64,000 bases of DNA from JANYGA01 sp031420415 (GCA_031420415.1 JANOMT010000029.1:1-64000), one strand, 5' to 3'; shown: positions 19,482-28,663, counted from the stretch's first letter. Numbers and translations are program-made. Notes: a model not told the origin generated them from the sequence alone.

Positions 19482-20684
19482 GTGCGCGTTCCATTCGAGA
19501 TTTGGGCGTCGCCCGAGCCGACGATCGCCCGGATCAGAGCGGACGCGTTTCGCGATCAACTCGCCGAGACGGGGCACGCGACGCGTGCGAGCGATCTCGA
19601 TCTGCTCGCCTCGCTCGGCGTTGCCGCGACGCGGTATCCAATTTTGTGGGAAGCGTGCGCACCGGACGACCCCGCGCGGATCGATCTCGCGTGGGCGGAG
19701 CAGCGGCTCGAGCGCTTACGCGAACTCGGGATCGATCCGATCGTCACGCTCCTGCATCACGGGAGCGGGCCGACGTACACGAGTCTGGTCGATCCCGGAT
19801 TTCCCGATCTTTTCGCTGCGTACGCGGGCGCGGTCGCCGCACGTTTTCCCTGGGTGCGACGGTGGACGCCGATCAACGAGCCGCTGACGACCGCGCGCTT
19901 CTCGACGCTCTATGGCGTGTGGTATCCCAATACACGCGAAGATGACGTCGCCTTCGGTGCGGCGCTCACGAACGAAGTTCTGGGGATGTTGCTAGCGATG
20001 GTTGCGATTCGAAAGCACGCGCCGCGCGCCGAGTTCGTCATGACGGAAGACTTACAGAGCTTTACCGCACTCGATGCATCGGTCGAAGCCTTCGTCGCGC
20101 ACAAGCGTCGCCGAATGTTTCTCTCGATCGAACTCGCCCTGGGTCGCGTCGTGCCCGGCCACGAGTCGTATCGGTATCTCGTCGACGTCTGTGGAGTGCC
20201 GCGCGAGAAGCTCGCGCGCATCGCAGCAAACGCCTGCGCGCCGAATCTCATCGCGTGGAACTACTATCCGAACTCCGAACGCGCGCTCTTCAGGCGCGAT
20301 GGTACGGTCATAAACGATCCCGCGCGACTGCATCAGGCGATCTCACCGCGCCCGCTCTTGTCCGCCGCATACGCGCGATTGCAGCTTCCATTTGGTATCG
20401 GCGAAGTGCATATCAACGGCACGGCGGCCCAACGCGTCGCGTGGCTCGATGCGCGCGTTTCGGATCTGCTGGTGCTGCACGACGACGGTCTGCCCGTCCG
20501 CGCACTCGGCGTGTGGGCCGCGTTCGGCATGGTCGATTGGGATTCGCTCTTAGCGCGCCACGAAGATATTCGCGAGGACGGCATCTTCACGTTTGCCGGC
20601 CCGCACGGTACGCCGCAAGAGACGGCGGTCGCGACGGCCGTGCGCGCCCTCGCTCGTGCGTCGCGCGTTACGCTCGTCGAGTAG
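19482..20684 (+). CDS. Glycoside hydrolase family 1-like protein
   Basis: A 400-residue (beta/alpha)8-barrel protein with a GTG start, 9 bases after folK-folE2. The GH1 acid/base motif is present (TPINEP, E133). A candidate nucleophile sits in GIGEVHING (E308), where classical GH1 enzymes have I/VTENG, so the second motif is degenerate. Similar GH1-like domains are found fused to dTDP-4-dehydrorhamnose reductase in other bacteria. It has no signal peptide and would act in the cytoplasm. Activity on a beta-glycoside is likely but not certain. Confidence 0.65.
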   Translation: MRVPFEIWASPEPTIARIRADAFRDQLAETGHATRASDLDLLASLGVAATRYPILWEACAPDDPARIDLAWAEQRLERLRELGIDPIVTLLHHGSGPTYTSLVDPGFPDLFAAYAGAVAARFPWVRRWTPINEPLTTARFSTLYGVWYPNTREDDVAFGAALTNEVLGMLLAMVAIRKHAPRAEFVMTEDLQSFTALDASVEAFVAHKRRRMFLSIELALGRVVPGHESYRYLVDVCGVPREKLARIAANACAPNLIAWNYYPNSERALFRRDGTVINDPARLHQAISPRPLLSAAYARLQLPFGIGEVHINGTAAQRVAWLDARVSDLLVLHDDGLPVRALGVWAAFGMVDWDSLLARHEDIREDGIFTFAGPHGTPQETAVATAVRALARASRVTLVE

Positions 20685-20781
20685 GCCACGTCGGGACGAC
20701 GACGATCGTCGCTCGCTGCAAAGAGTTTGCGAAATTAGGCTTCGGAGAGCGAATGCGCTGCGGGCATATCGTGTTAGCCCG

Positions 20782-21801
20782 TCACACCATTTGCGGGTGT
20801 GGTTCGTCGTCGTCGAACGGCGTGAATCTCGCCTCGTTCATGGCCGCATTTCCATCGATGGCGGCCGCGCGAGGATCGACTCCGCGCTTCTGTTCGCTCG
20901 TGTGACGGATAATGGAATCGACGGTGAGCGCGGCGTGCCCCGCGCGAACTTTCGTGAATTCGGCACCCAAGAGCAAGATCAGCGCAGAATAATAGATCCA
21001 CACGAGCGCGACGAGGAGCGAACCCGCGGCCCCATACGCCGATGCGACGCCGGCTTTGGCGATATAGATGCCGATGAGCGCCTCGCCAACCGCGAAGAGC
21101 ACGGCTGTTACGGCGGCACCGACCCACACGTCGTGCCAGGCGATGTCGACATCGGGCAACACTTTGAAGACGAGCGCGAAGATCGCCGTCGCGATGGCGA
21201 GCGTAACGAGCGCGCCTACGACCGATGCGACGATTGGATTGCCGACGATGGGGATGTCGCGCGTATGCGCGCTCGCAAACGCGATCGCCGCATCTGCGAC
21301 GAAGGTCAAAAGCAACAGCAACCCGACCCCGAGGATCATCCCGAACGATGCGACCCGGTCGCGTAGCATTTGGCGCCATCCGCCGCGCGTCGCTTCAACG
21401 TGCCAGATCGCGTTGAGCGCGTCCTGAAGCGCTGCGAAGAGGCCGCTCGCACCGATCGCGAAGAAAATCCAGCCGAGGATCTGGGCGATTAGGCCGGTCT
21501 TGGGTTTGTTGAAACTACTTTCGATTAAGGACCGTACCGTCGTCGCCGCACCTTCGCCTGCATTCGCACGGATGTTCGCGAGCAGCGAATCGAGGGCGGC
21601 CGCATGCCCGCCGTGCGCGCCGCGCGCGTCGAGAACCGAGCCGACGATGGCGACGAGCACGATGAAGAGGGGGGCGATGGAAAAAATCGCCGCGTAGGCG
21701 ACGGCGGCTGCAAGGCGCTGCGCTTTATCGTCGTTGAATGCTTTCCACGTCGCCTTCAAAAGCTCGACGGGAGACCGAGCGTCGCGCCCGAGATGCTGCA
21801 T
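20782..21801 (-). CDS. YihY/BrkB family inner-membrane protein
   Basis: A 339-residue membrane protein. The ATG at 21801 (MQHLGRDARSPVELLK) is chosen because the family N-terminus fits and the upstream extension is only low-complexity shadow. The hallmark segment KAQRLAAAVAYAAIFSIAPL starts the first helix. About six hydrophobic segments follow, with QILGWIFFAIGASGLF and VWIYYSALILLLGAEFTK as further family motifs. The C-terminal tail is soluble and charged. The family was once called RNase BN, but that activity belongs to another protein; the function is unknown, possibly transport. It is divergent from the glycosyltransferase. Confidence 0.8.
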   Translation of the reverse strand: MQHLGRDARSPVELLKATWKAFNDDKAQRLAAAVAYAAIFSIAPLFIVLVAIVGSVLDARGAHGGHAAALDSLLANIRANAGEGAATTVRSLIESSFNKPKTGLIAQILGWIFFAIGASGLFAALQDALNAIWHVEATRGGWRQMLRDRVASFGMILGVGLLLLLTFVADAAIAFASAHTRDIPIVGNPIVASVVGALVTLAIATAIFALVFKVLPDVDIAWHDVWVGAAVTAVLFAVGEALIGIYIAKAGVASAYGAAGSLLVALVWIYYSALILLLGAEFTKVRAGHAALTVDSIIRHTSEQKRGVDPRAAAIDGNAAMNEARFTPFDDDEPHPQMV

Positions 21802-21863
21802 GGCGCAAGCATACCCGATCGGGGCGATGACTAACGCTGCCGCACTGCGAACCTCGCCCGCGT

Positions 21864-22916
21864 ATGAACGTCGACTGCATCGTCGTCGGCTCGCACCTGC
21901 GCTTCGATGGCGTCTGGCAGCGCCCGCAACAGCTCCTGACCCGCCTCGCTGCGCGCGTTCCCGTACTCTTCGTTGAAGAACCGTTTCTCGCAAGCGACGA
22001 TCGCGACGATCTGCGCATGCAGGGGAGCGTTACGGTGTTGCGGCCGTTGCGTGCGAAGCACGCTGCGGTTGCCGATGCCGAGACCGTCGCCTCGACTCGC
22101 GCGTGGATCGGCGGACGGCGCGCGCTCGTCTGGCTCTACACGCCGATGATGCTCGCACTTGCCGATGCGGCACCGGGCGCGCCGATCGTCTATGACTGCA
22201 TGGACGAACTCGCAGCGTTCGATTTCGCGCCGCCGGAATTACGCGCGCGCGAATCCGATCTGCTCGCACGTGCTTGCGCGATCTTCTGCGGCGGCCGATC
22301 CCTCTTCGAATCGCGAAAATATCTCGGCGCGCGCGTGCATCTTTTCGCAAGCGGCGTCGAATTCGACCATTTCGCAAGGGCTCGCACGATCGCCCCGCAT
22401 CCGCTTTTGACCGATCTCCCGCATCCGATCTGCGGCTACATCGGCGTCGTCGACGAACGCATCGATATCGCGCTGCTCGAAACGCTCGCGGCGCGCGCGT
22501 GCTCGGTCGTGCTGATCGGTCCGATCGTGAAAATCGATCCGGCGATCTTACCGCAACGAACGAACGTCCATTACACGGGTCAGGTCGACTATGCGGATTT
22601 GCCGGCGATGCTCGCGGGTTTCGACGTCGCGATCATGCCCTTCGCGCGTAACGCCGCCACGGCATATATCTCGCCGACGAAGACGCCTGAATATCTCGCG
22701 GCGGGCGTGCCCGTCGTAAGCACGCGGATCGCCGATGTCGTCGCGTCGTACGGCGATGTCGTTGCGATCGCAATCGACGCCGAGTCGTTCGCGAATGCGG
22801 TCATGGCCGCGAAAGACACGCCTCCCGAACGCGTCGCCGCGGGCGTCGAGCGTGCGCGCGATGTGAGCTGGGATGCGATCGTCGAGCGCATGTGGGCAAC
22901 CCTCGAAGGCGAATGA
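21864..22916 (+). CDS. Glycosyltransferase, GT-B fold (GT4-like)
   Basis: A 350-residue cytoplasmic or peripheral protein. The N-terminal half begins CIVVGSHLRFDGVWQRPQQLL, like teichuronic/exopolysaccharide GT-B enzymes. The C-terminal half has the nucleotide-sugar binding pattern (GYIGVVDERID, then SPTKTPEYLAAGVPVVST, with E in the EX7E-like site). It probably adds a sugar to a cell-surface glycan or glycolipid. It overlaps the next gene by 4 bases (ATGA). Confidence 0.8.
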   Translation: MNVDCIVVGSHLRFDGVWQRPQQLLTRLAARVPVLFVEEPFLASDDRDDLRMQGSVTVLRPLRAKHAAVADAETVASTRAWIGGRRALVWLYTPMMLALADAAPGAPIVYDCMDELAAFDFAPPELRARESDLLARACAIFCGGRSLFESRKYLGARVHLFASGVEFDHFARARTIAPHPLLTDLPHPICGYIGVVDERIDIALLETLAARACSVVLIGPIVKIDPAILPQRTNVHYTGQVDYADLPAMLAGFDVAIMPFARNAATAYISPTKTPEYLAAGVPVVSTRIADVVASYGDVVAIAIDAESFANAVMAAKDTPPERVAAGVERARDVSWDAIVERMWATLEGE

Positions 22917-23533
22917 GCGGGCGTATGGGTTTTTTTCTCAACTCGCACCAGCGCGCCGTTCGGCTCGTTCCGTTTGCTTCGCTAGCAAACCATTCATCAG
23001 ACGCATCGTCGCGCAGGAGCTTTCGTCGATCGATCGCAGCGATCGCGCTCGCGACGGCTGCGTTCACCGGTACCGCCTCGCCGGTTCGTGCGGGCGAGCC
23101 ACCGTATCTCAAGCTCGCGGAGGCGCTCGGGACGCCGAAGCTCGCACAGTCGAGCGGACCCAAAGATAAATCGCTTTTGGCGCTCAACTTCGTGCGACCG
23201 GGCGAATCGATGCAGCGCTGGACGAAGATGACGACGGTGAGCATCGTGAAGGTACCGGAGGAAACGACCGACGCGGCGACGCGCGGCGTGATCGCGCGCG
23301 TCCGCGCGAAGCTCGGGCTCTTGCATGCGAAGATCGCAACATTCGAAATGTCCGCTGGTGCTCCGACGAGCGCGTACTTCGAGTTTGCGGCAAAAAACGA
23401 AAACGATGTGGGGATCGCGTACAGCCCGCACCCCGGTTTCGTGACGGTCGTGCAACTCGAAGCGCACAAGGCCGGTGTGATCACCGCAATCGATATCGCC
23501 GGGCTTCGGCATATCGTCGGCAAGGATCGCTAG
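22913..23533 (+). CDS. Secreted hypothetical protein
   Basis: A 206-residue protein starting in an ATGA overlap with the glycosyltransferase stop. A positively charged N-terminus and a hydrophobic stretch (IAAIALATAAFTGTASPVRA, about residues 41-60) suggest a signal peptide with an unusually long n-region. A later in-frame start might therefore be used. The mature part is a small alpha/beta domain (MTTVSIVKVPEET and ENDVGIAYSPHPGFVTVVQL) with no recognised family. Its stop overlaps the convergent M48 gene. Confidence 0.55.
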   Translation: MSGRMGFFLNSHQRAVRLVPFASLANHSSDASSRRSFRRSIAAIALATAAFTGTASPVRAGEPPYLKLAEALGTPKLAQSSGPKDKSLLALNFVRPGESMQRWTKMTTVSIVKVPEETTDAATRGVIARVRAKLGLLHAKIATFEMSAGAPTSAYFEFAAKNENDVGIAYSPHPGFVTVVQLEAHKAGVITAIDIAGLRHIVGKDR

Positions 23534-24708
23534 CCGCTCGCGGCCGCCTCTTCGAGTGCGGCGATGCGGCTACGTAGCGACGGGTGTGAGGAGAAGAGGG
23601 TCTCCATCCATGCGGGCTGCTCGTCTTCGGCCATGTTGCGTTCGCGTAAACGCCGGAATGCCGCGGCACCTGACGACGCATCGCTCGTCGCGGTAATCGC
23701 GAAGCGGTCCGCAGCGCGTTCGCGATTGCGTGAGAAGCCCGCGAGCACCGGTCCCGCAAGCGTGCCGAGCAGCGACATCGCGAATGCGAGTCGCGCGAGA
23801 CCGGTCGTCGTCGCGAGCGATTCGCCATCGCGTCGCGCCATCTGGCGGCTGCCGAAAAAGATCGCCGCAGACGAAACCATGGCGAGTGCGACGCCGCGCC
23901 AGACGTCGGCTGCAACGTAGTGCCCGAGCTCGTGTGCGACCACGAAGAGCGTCTCGCGCTCTTCGAACCGATCGAGCAGCGTATCGCCGATGACGATTCG
24001 TTTGGTCCCGAATAATCCCGTTACGTACGCGTTCGCCTTCTCGGTTTGGCGACTCATGTCGACACGCAAGATCGTCGCATCGCCCGCGCCGTAGCGACCG
24101 GCGAGCTCGCGGATGCGATTCGCGAAATCGCCTTCAACCGGCGCGAACGTGTTGAAGAGGGGCGCGATATACGTCGGCGCGACGACGTTCGCGAGGATTA
24201 CGAGGGGAAGCGTCCCCGCCGTCGCGATGAGAGGCCACGACTCGGGTGCGCGCTCGATTGCGAAGGCGAGTGCTTCGACGAGCGGTACGGTAAGTGCGAG
24301 CGAAAGCCCCAGGCCCTTCGCGCGATCCGCGATCCATGCTTCGGCCGTCTGTTTCGAGAGACCGTAGCGCCGTTCGAGCACGAAGCCCTCGACGTAATCG
24401 ATCGGCAATTCCAGGAGCGTCGTTGCCACGATGCCCGCGGCGACGATTGCAATTCGACGTGCGCGCGGTTCCGTCGTTCCGTCCGTGGGCTCGAGCGCCG
24501 GGGCAACGGCGTACGCGGTCGTGGCGAGCGTTGCGAAGGAGCGAGCGATCCCCGCGAGCATGTACGCGCGACGCATGCCGCCGTACGCGGCCGGGTCGCT
24601 CGCAAGTTCGGGTGCGGGTCGCGCGCAATCCGCAATCGCCTCGCGCGCGCGTATCGCCGTGTAGCCGAGCACGACGCCGGCTCCGAGCCCGATAAGAAAA
24701 CTTCGCAT
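23530..24708 (-). CDS. M48 family metalloprotease (Ste24/CAAX-protease-like)
   Basis: A 392-residue integral membrane zinc protease. Several hydrophobic segments flank the zinc motif H259-E260-L-G-H263, and the third ligand is E330 in SRNRERAADRFA. The family-typical PTYIAPLFNTF segment and the C-terminal SSHPSLRSRIAAL are present. Prokaryotic members cleave membrane or misfolded proteins rather than farnesylated ones. The start is the ATG at 24708 (MRSFLIGLGAG), a membrane-spanning N-terminus. Confidence 0.9.
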   Translation of the reverse strand: MRSFLIGLGAGVVLGYTAIRAREAIADCARPAPELASDPAAYGGMRRAYMLAGIARSFATLATTAYAVAPALEPTDGTTEPRARRIAIVAAGIVATTLLELPIDYVEGFVLERRYGLSKQTAEAWIADRAKGLGLSLALTVPLVEALAFAIERAPESWPLIATAGTLPLVILANVVAPTYIAPLFNTFAPVEGDFANRIRELAGRYGAGDATILRVDMSRQTEKANAYVTGLFGTKRIVIGDTLLDRFEERETLFVVAHELGHYVAADVWRGVALAMVSSAAIFFGSRQMARRDGESLATTTGLARLAFAMSLLGTLAGPVLAGFSRNRERAADRFAITATSDASSGAAAFRRLRERNMAEDEQPAWMETLFSSHPSLRSRIAALEEAAASG

Positions 24709-25251
24709 TGCCGGAGCGTACGCCGACGTACGTATCGGAAACTGCCGTCGGCTCTTATTTTTCAGTCGCGTGCGCGATCGTATGGAAGAAGATATCTTCC
24801 CGGAACGATGCCTTCGATCGCGAGGCAGCTCGGATTTGTTTTCAAAGCGAGATCGGTTCGTTAGGCTTCGTTACTGAAAAAATTGTTTGTATTTATCCGC
24901 ACTTCTATTTGAAATACGATGAGAAGAAGCCGTAGCGAGGCGGTTCGACAGGTGACGGCATTTCTTTCGTGCCGGATGTCGAGGGCAACGTCTCGAAGGT
25001 CGCAGAGTCGCCTCCTTATTTTTCGCTACGGTGCGAACTTCGGCGCCATCTCAGGCGTCACAGAAAAGTAACTTGTTGCATCGCGCCACTTCGAATACGC
25101 GGGCTCGATCTTGCGCCCTCGCGAGACGAGCGGCATCAGACAACCTGGGCGCGACGAAGCCGAATGCGGTAAATTTGCGCGCCTACGAAATCCAACGTTT
25201 TGCAATCTTCGTACCTTGATTGACATTATTGTCCGCTCCATGAAAGGCAAA
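24709..25251. other. 543-bp intergenic region between divergent M48 protease and PQQ dehydrogenase
   Basis: No gene is supported here. Short frames exist but have no ribosome site or recognisable protein. The region is clearly less GC-rich than its surroundings. It holds a perfect 12-bp palindrome GAAGATATCTTC at 24788-24799 and a TTGACA hexamer at 25220-25225 without a convincing -10. Divergent promoters for the two flanking genes presumably lie here. Confidence 0.4.
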
Positions 25252-26919
25252 ATGAAACGTAGTCTCTTACCCTGCCTGGCGCTCTGCGCCACGTTAGTCC
25301 CGCTGGGCGTCAACGCTCAGGAAAAAGTCGCCACCGCCGGCACGCCGCCAACGATGTCCGCAGCGAAGGGCGATTGGTCGACCTACGGGCACGACTTCAC
25401 GAACCAACGTTTCGCGGATCTCGAGCAGATCACGCCGGACAATGCCTCGAAATTGACGACCGCCTTCGCCGTGCAAACGGGCGTGGTTGCGCCGTTCGAG
25501 ACGACGCCGATCGTTAGCGGCGGCGTCATGTATCTCACGACCGCCTACGACCACGTCCTGGCCGTCGATGCGAAAACGGGCAAGCGGCTCTGGGCGTATC
25601 AGGCGAAGCTCGGCAAGACGGTATTTTGTTGTGGTCCGGTCAATCGCGGCGTCGCGATCTCGGAAGGCAAAGTTTTCCTCGGCCAACTCGACGGAAAACT
25701 CGTCGCACTCGACCAGAAGACAGGATCGATCGTTTGGACCGTCCAGGTTGGCGATAATGCAGCCGGATATTCGTTAACGCACGCGCCGCTGGTTTATAAA
25801 GACATGGTCATCGTCGGCGGAGCCGGTGGTGAGTATGGCATCCGTGGTACCGTCACCGCGTACTCCGTTGCCGACGGCCACAAAATCTGGAATTGGTACG
25901 CGACCGACAAAGCGCATTGGGCAGGATCGTTCTCGCCAACCACGCCGGATGGTATAAATCTGCATCGCGATGTTGCTGCGGAGAAGGCGGCATATCCGAA
26001 ATACGCTGACGCATGGCAAAAGGGCGGCGGCGCCGTCTGGATGACGCCTGCCGTCGACGAAGCGCGTAATATGATTTACGTCGCGACCGGTAATCCGTCG
26101 CCCGACCTCACCGGATCGGTTCGCCCCGGAGACAACCTCTACACCGACTCGATCGTCGCGCTCGATGCCGCGTCGGGCGAGATCAAATGGTACTACCAAG
26201 AGATTCCGCACGACGTTTGGGATCTCGACGCCGTCTCGCCGGTCGTCCTCTTCGATACCGTCGATAAAGACGGCAAGAAGGTCGCAGCCGTCGGTCAAGC
26301 CGGTAAAACTGGTTGGTTCTACGAGGTCAATCGCGACACGGGGAAATTCATCCGGAAATCGGAAGCCTTCGTACCACAGGAAAACATGTTCGCGCAGCCG
26401 ACGCCAAACGGAACGCGCATGCTTCCCGGTGCCAACGGTGGCGTCGATTGGTCGCCCGTTTCGTACGATCCGATGAATCACATCGTCGTCGTCTCGGCAT
26501 TACATCAGCCCATGAATTATGCAAATAAAGATCAAACGCTCGAAAAAGGCGCGCTCTGGCTCGCCGGAGCGTTCTCGACGATCCCCTCGGAAAAGCAGTA
26601 CGGCCTCGTCTCGGGGATCAACGTTGACACGGGCAAGATCGTGTGGCAGAACAAGGTCGACTACCCGCTACTGGGCGGTTCGGTTTCGACCTCGGGCGGA
26701 GTCACCTTCGTTGGTGAATCGAATGGCTACTTCGATGCGTTCAATACGAAGACCGGAAAACAACTTTGGCAGTTCAACACCGGCGCCGGCGTCAATGCGG
26801 CACCGATGGCCTATATGATCGATGGCGAAGAATATGTAGCCGTCGCCTCGGGCGGTAGCTTCCAAATCGGCACCCAATACGGTAACACGCTTTACGTGTT
26901 CCATCTCCCGAAATCGTAG
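25252..26919 (+). CDS. Secreted PQQ-dependent dehydrogenase (eight-bladed propeller quinoprotein)
   Basis: A 555-residue periplasmic enzyme. I chose the ATG at 25252 because AAAGG precedes it and a clean signal peptide follows (MKRSLLPCLALCATLVPLG, cleavage near NAQ); an ATG 12 bases upstream lacks a site. Propeller W-motifs repeat through the chain (GKRLWAYQAKLG, GSIVWTVQVG, GKIVWQNKVD, GKQLWQFNTG). A vicinal disulfide VFCCGP, a hallmark of PQQ alcohol dehydrogenases, lies above the cofactor. In HDVWDLD, D324 aligns with the catalytic Asp and D326 with the extra Asp of lanthanide enzymes. Membrane glucose dehydrogenases also have this pair, so the metal is open. There is no heme domain. The next gene, 4 bases on, encodes a blue copper protein that is probably the electron acceptor. 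Confidence 0.88.
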   Translation: MKRSLLPCLALCATLVPLGVNAQEKVATAGTPPTMSAAKGDWSTYGHDFTNQRFADLEQITPDNASKLTTAFAVQTGVVAPFETTPIVSGGVMYLTTAYDHVLAVDAKTGKRLWAYQAKLGKTVFCCGPVNRGVAISEGKVFLGQLDGKLVALDQKTGSIVWTVQVGDNAAGYSLTHAPLVYKDMVIVGGAGGEYGIRGTVTAYSVADGHKIWNWYATDKAHWAGSFSPTTPDGINLHRDVAAEKAAYPKYADAWQKGGGAVWMTPAVDEARNMIYVATGNPSPDLTGSVRPGDNLYTDSIVALDAASGEIKWYYQEIPHDVWDLDAVSPVVLFDTVDKDGKKVAAVGQAGKTGWFYEVNRDTGKFIRKSEAFVPQENMFAQPTPNGTRMLPGANGGVDWSPVSYDPMNHIVVVSALHQPMNYANKDQTLEKGALWLAGAFSTIPSEKQYGLVSGINVDTGKIVWQNKVDYPLLGGSVSTSGGVTFVGESNGYFDAFNTKTGKQLWQFNTGAGVNAAPMAYMIDGEEYVAVASGGSFQIGTQYGNTLYVFHLPKS

Positions 26920-26923
26920 GTTC

Positions 26924-27508
26924 ATGACGCGTACCACCATCGCGACGATCGCAGCGTTCGTCGCACTCGCTCCAATCGCATCGATCTCCGCTCCTTCGCA
27001 CGTGATGTCGAAAAAAGTCGGCATCTCGGCGAAGGCGGGGGCAACGATGGTCTCGCCATCGTGGATGAAGATCGATGCGCCGAATAAGAGCGTGCACTTC
27101 GACATCAAGATGGCCGAGAACGCGAACAACGGCACGCTCAATTTCAATGGGTACGGGCACGGCGATCTCACGATCACCGTCCCGTTAAATTGGAAAGTGT
27201 CGATGGATGTGGTCAATATCGGCCAGGGAGCGATCCCGCATTCTCTCGAGATCGTGCCCGTCACGGAAGCGATTCCGAGTCAAGGTTCCGAACCACCGGT
27301 TTTCGATGGTGCGGAAACGGTCGAACTCATCAATGGCCTAGGAATCGGGAAGAGCGATAAGGTCGAGTTCACGGCCGGTAAAGAGGGCCACTACTGGATG
27401 TTCTGTGGTGTCCCTAACCACGGCATCGGGGGCATGTACGACAACTTCGTCGTGTCCTCAACGGCCGCCATGCCGACGGTTCGCATCTCGGGACACGCCG
27501 CGAAGTAA
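26924..27508 (+). CDS. Sulfocyanin-like type 1 blue copper protein
   Basis: A 194-residue exported cupredoxin, 4 bases after the PQQ dehydrogenase. The signal peptide is IATIAAFVALAPIASISA. Type 1 copper ligands are H106 (AIPHSLEI) and C161-x4-H166-x4-M171 (FCGVPNHGIGGMY). The FNGYGHGDLTITVPLNWKV segment before the first His matches the sulfocyanin group rather than plastocyanin or azurin. It probably takes electrons from the quinoprotein and passes them to a terminal oxidase or, in this organism, possibly to the PufC/reaction-centre chain; that last step is inference. A strong hairpin terminator follows. Confidence 0.85.
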   Translation: MTRTTIATIAAFVALAPIASISAPSHVMSKKVGISAKAGATMVSPSWMKIDAPNKSVHFDIKMAENANNGTLNFNGYGHGDLTITVPLNWKVSMDVVNIGQGAIPHSLEIVPVTEAIPSQGSEPPVFDGAETVELINGLGIGKSDKVEFTAGKEGHYWMFCGVPNHGIGGMYDNFVVSSTAAMPTVRISGHAAK

Positions 27509-27529
27509 ATCTCGGGCGAGCCGAACTGA

Positions 27530-27567
27530 AAAACGCCCTCGAATCTGATGAGATTCGAGGGCGTTTT
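27530..27567. terminator. Bidirectional rho-independent terminator
   Basis: A perfect 17-bp stem (AAAACGCCCTCGAATCT paired with its complement) encloses the 4-base loop GATG. The A-rich left flank and T-rich right flank make it work on both strands. It separates the convergent cupredoxin and Mrp genes. Confidence 0.9.
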
Positions 27568-27574
27568 CTTTCTG

Positions 27575-28663
27575 CTAGATAATCGAAATGGTCTCTTTGA
27601 GCTTCGGTTGAGCCGCGAGCGCGGCGATGAGCGATGCCGCTAGTGTATCGCAGATCGGATCGTCGAGTTCTTCGAGGCGTCCGGTATCGGCGAGCGTCAT
27701 CATCGTCCCCGAGATCGGAATGCGCGCCAGCACGGGTGCTTTCGCGAGATCGGCGACTTGATCGGCGTACGAGGGCCCGAAGATGTCGTAGCGCGTACCG
27801 GTATCCGGGGCGACGAAGTACGACATGTTTTCGATGACGCCGAGGATCGGTTTCTTCATCTGATGGATGAGGTTCGCGGCCTTGCGCACGATCATGGTCG
27901 CGAGCGCCTGCGGCATCGTCACGAGCACGACGCCATCGATCGAAAGCGACTGCAAAACGGTAAGCGGTGCATCCGAGGTACCTGGAGGCAAGTCGATGAG
28001 CATCACGTCGAGATCGCTCCACAGCGTCTGTTCGTAGAATTGCTTGATGACGCCCGAGAGAATCGGCCCGCGCCAGATCATCGCGGTATCTTCCTCCGGT
28101 GTGAGGAGATTCGCACTCACCACTTCGATTGCCGAGCGCGTCTTTGCGGGAACGAACAGCGGCCGTGTCTTGCCGCCGGGCGGCACGACTTCGTTCGGAT
28201 CGTTTTCGATGCCGAGCGGCGTGCGCAGGCCGAAGAGGCGCGGGATCGAGGGGCCCGTGATATCCGCATCGAGGATGCCGACGCGCAGTCCTGCACGCCG
28301 CAAGCCGACCGCGAGCAATCCCGTCGTGAGCGTTTTGCCGACGCCGCCCTTGCCCGACATGACGGGAACGACTGCCTTGAACTTCCCGCGTTTGGTGAAG
28401 GCACCGGGCGCGCCGACCTGCGGTCGGCGATCGTCGTTCATGATCGTTGGTACGCGGCCCGAGAGTTTGGCTTGCGTGAGCGCCGCGATGATGGGATCGA
28501 CGCGCAGGCCGTGTGCCTTCGCACCGGCTTCGAGCGTCTCATATTTGTTCACGCCGCAACCCGAACAGTGAAGACCGAACGCTTCGAGCACGGCCTCGGC
28601 GATCGGAAGCGACGTGACGAGTTCGCGAATGTTCGATTCGGGGGCGATCGTTATGGATGGCAT
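27575..28663 (-). CDS. Mrp/NBP35 family P-loop ATPase with N-terminal DUF1858 domain
   Basis: A 362-residue protein; the ATG at 28663 (MPSITIAPESNIRELV) is the natural start. Residues ~5-60 are a DUF1858-like domain with the C-S-G-C pair (LHCSGCGVNKYETLEAG). The rest is an Mrp/ApbC ATPase with the deviant Walker A MSGKGGVGKT, then DADITGPSIPRLFG and LIDLPPGTSD. Such ATPases carry or insert Fe-S clusters. Mrp proteins usually have an N-terminal DUF59 (MIP18) domain and a C-terminal CxxC. Here DUF59 is replaced by DUF1858, and the C-terminal CxxC is not seen. A role in loading the many Fe-S (bacterio)chlorophyll enzymes nearby is possible but unproven. Confidence 0.85.
   Translation of the reverse strand: MPSITIAPESNIRELVTSLPIAEAVLEAFGLHCSGCGVNKYETLEAGAKAHGLRVDPIIAALTQAKLSGRVPTIMNDDRRPQVGAPGAFTKRGKFKAVVPVMSGKGGVGKTLTTGLLAVGLRRAGLRVGILDADITGPSIPRLFGLRTPLGIENDPNEVVPPGGKTRPLFVPAKTRSAIEVVSANLLTPEEDTAMIWRGPILSGVIKQFYEQTLWSDLDVMLIDLPPGTSDAPLTVLQSLSIDGVVLVTMPQALATMIVRKAANLIHQMKKPILGVIENMSYFVAPDTGTRYDIFGPSYADQVADLAKAPVLARIPISGTMMTLADTGRLEELDDPICDTLAASLIAALAAQPKLKETISII

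Noticed and set aside
24788..24799. 12-bp palindrome GAAGATATCTTC as an operator
   Set aside because: It is isolated, at an undefined distance from any promoter, and could occur by chance in this AT-richer region.
24708..24935. 75-residue plus-strand frame in the M48-PQQ gap
   Set aside because: It starts over the M48 start codon, has no ribosome site and resembles no protein. The region is treated as promoter DNA.
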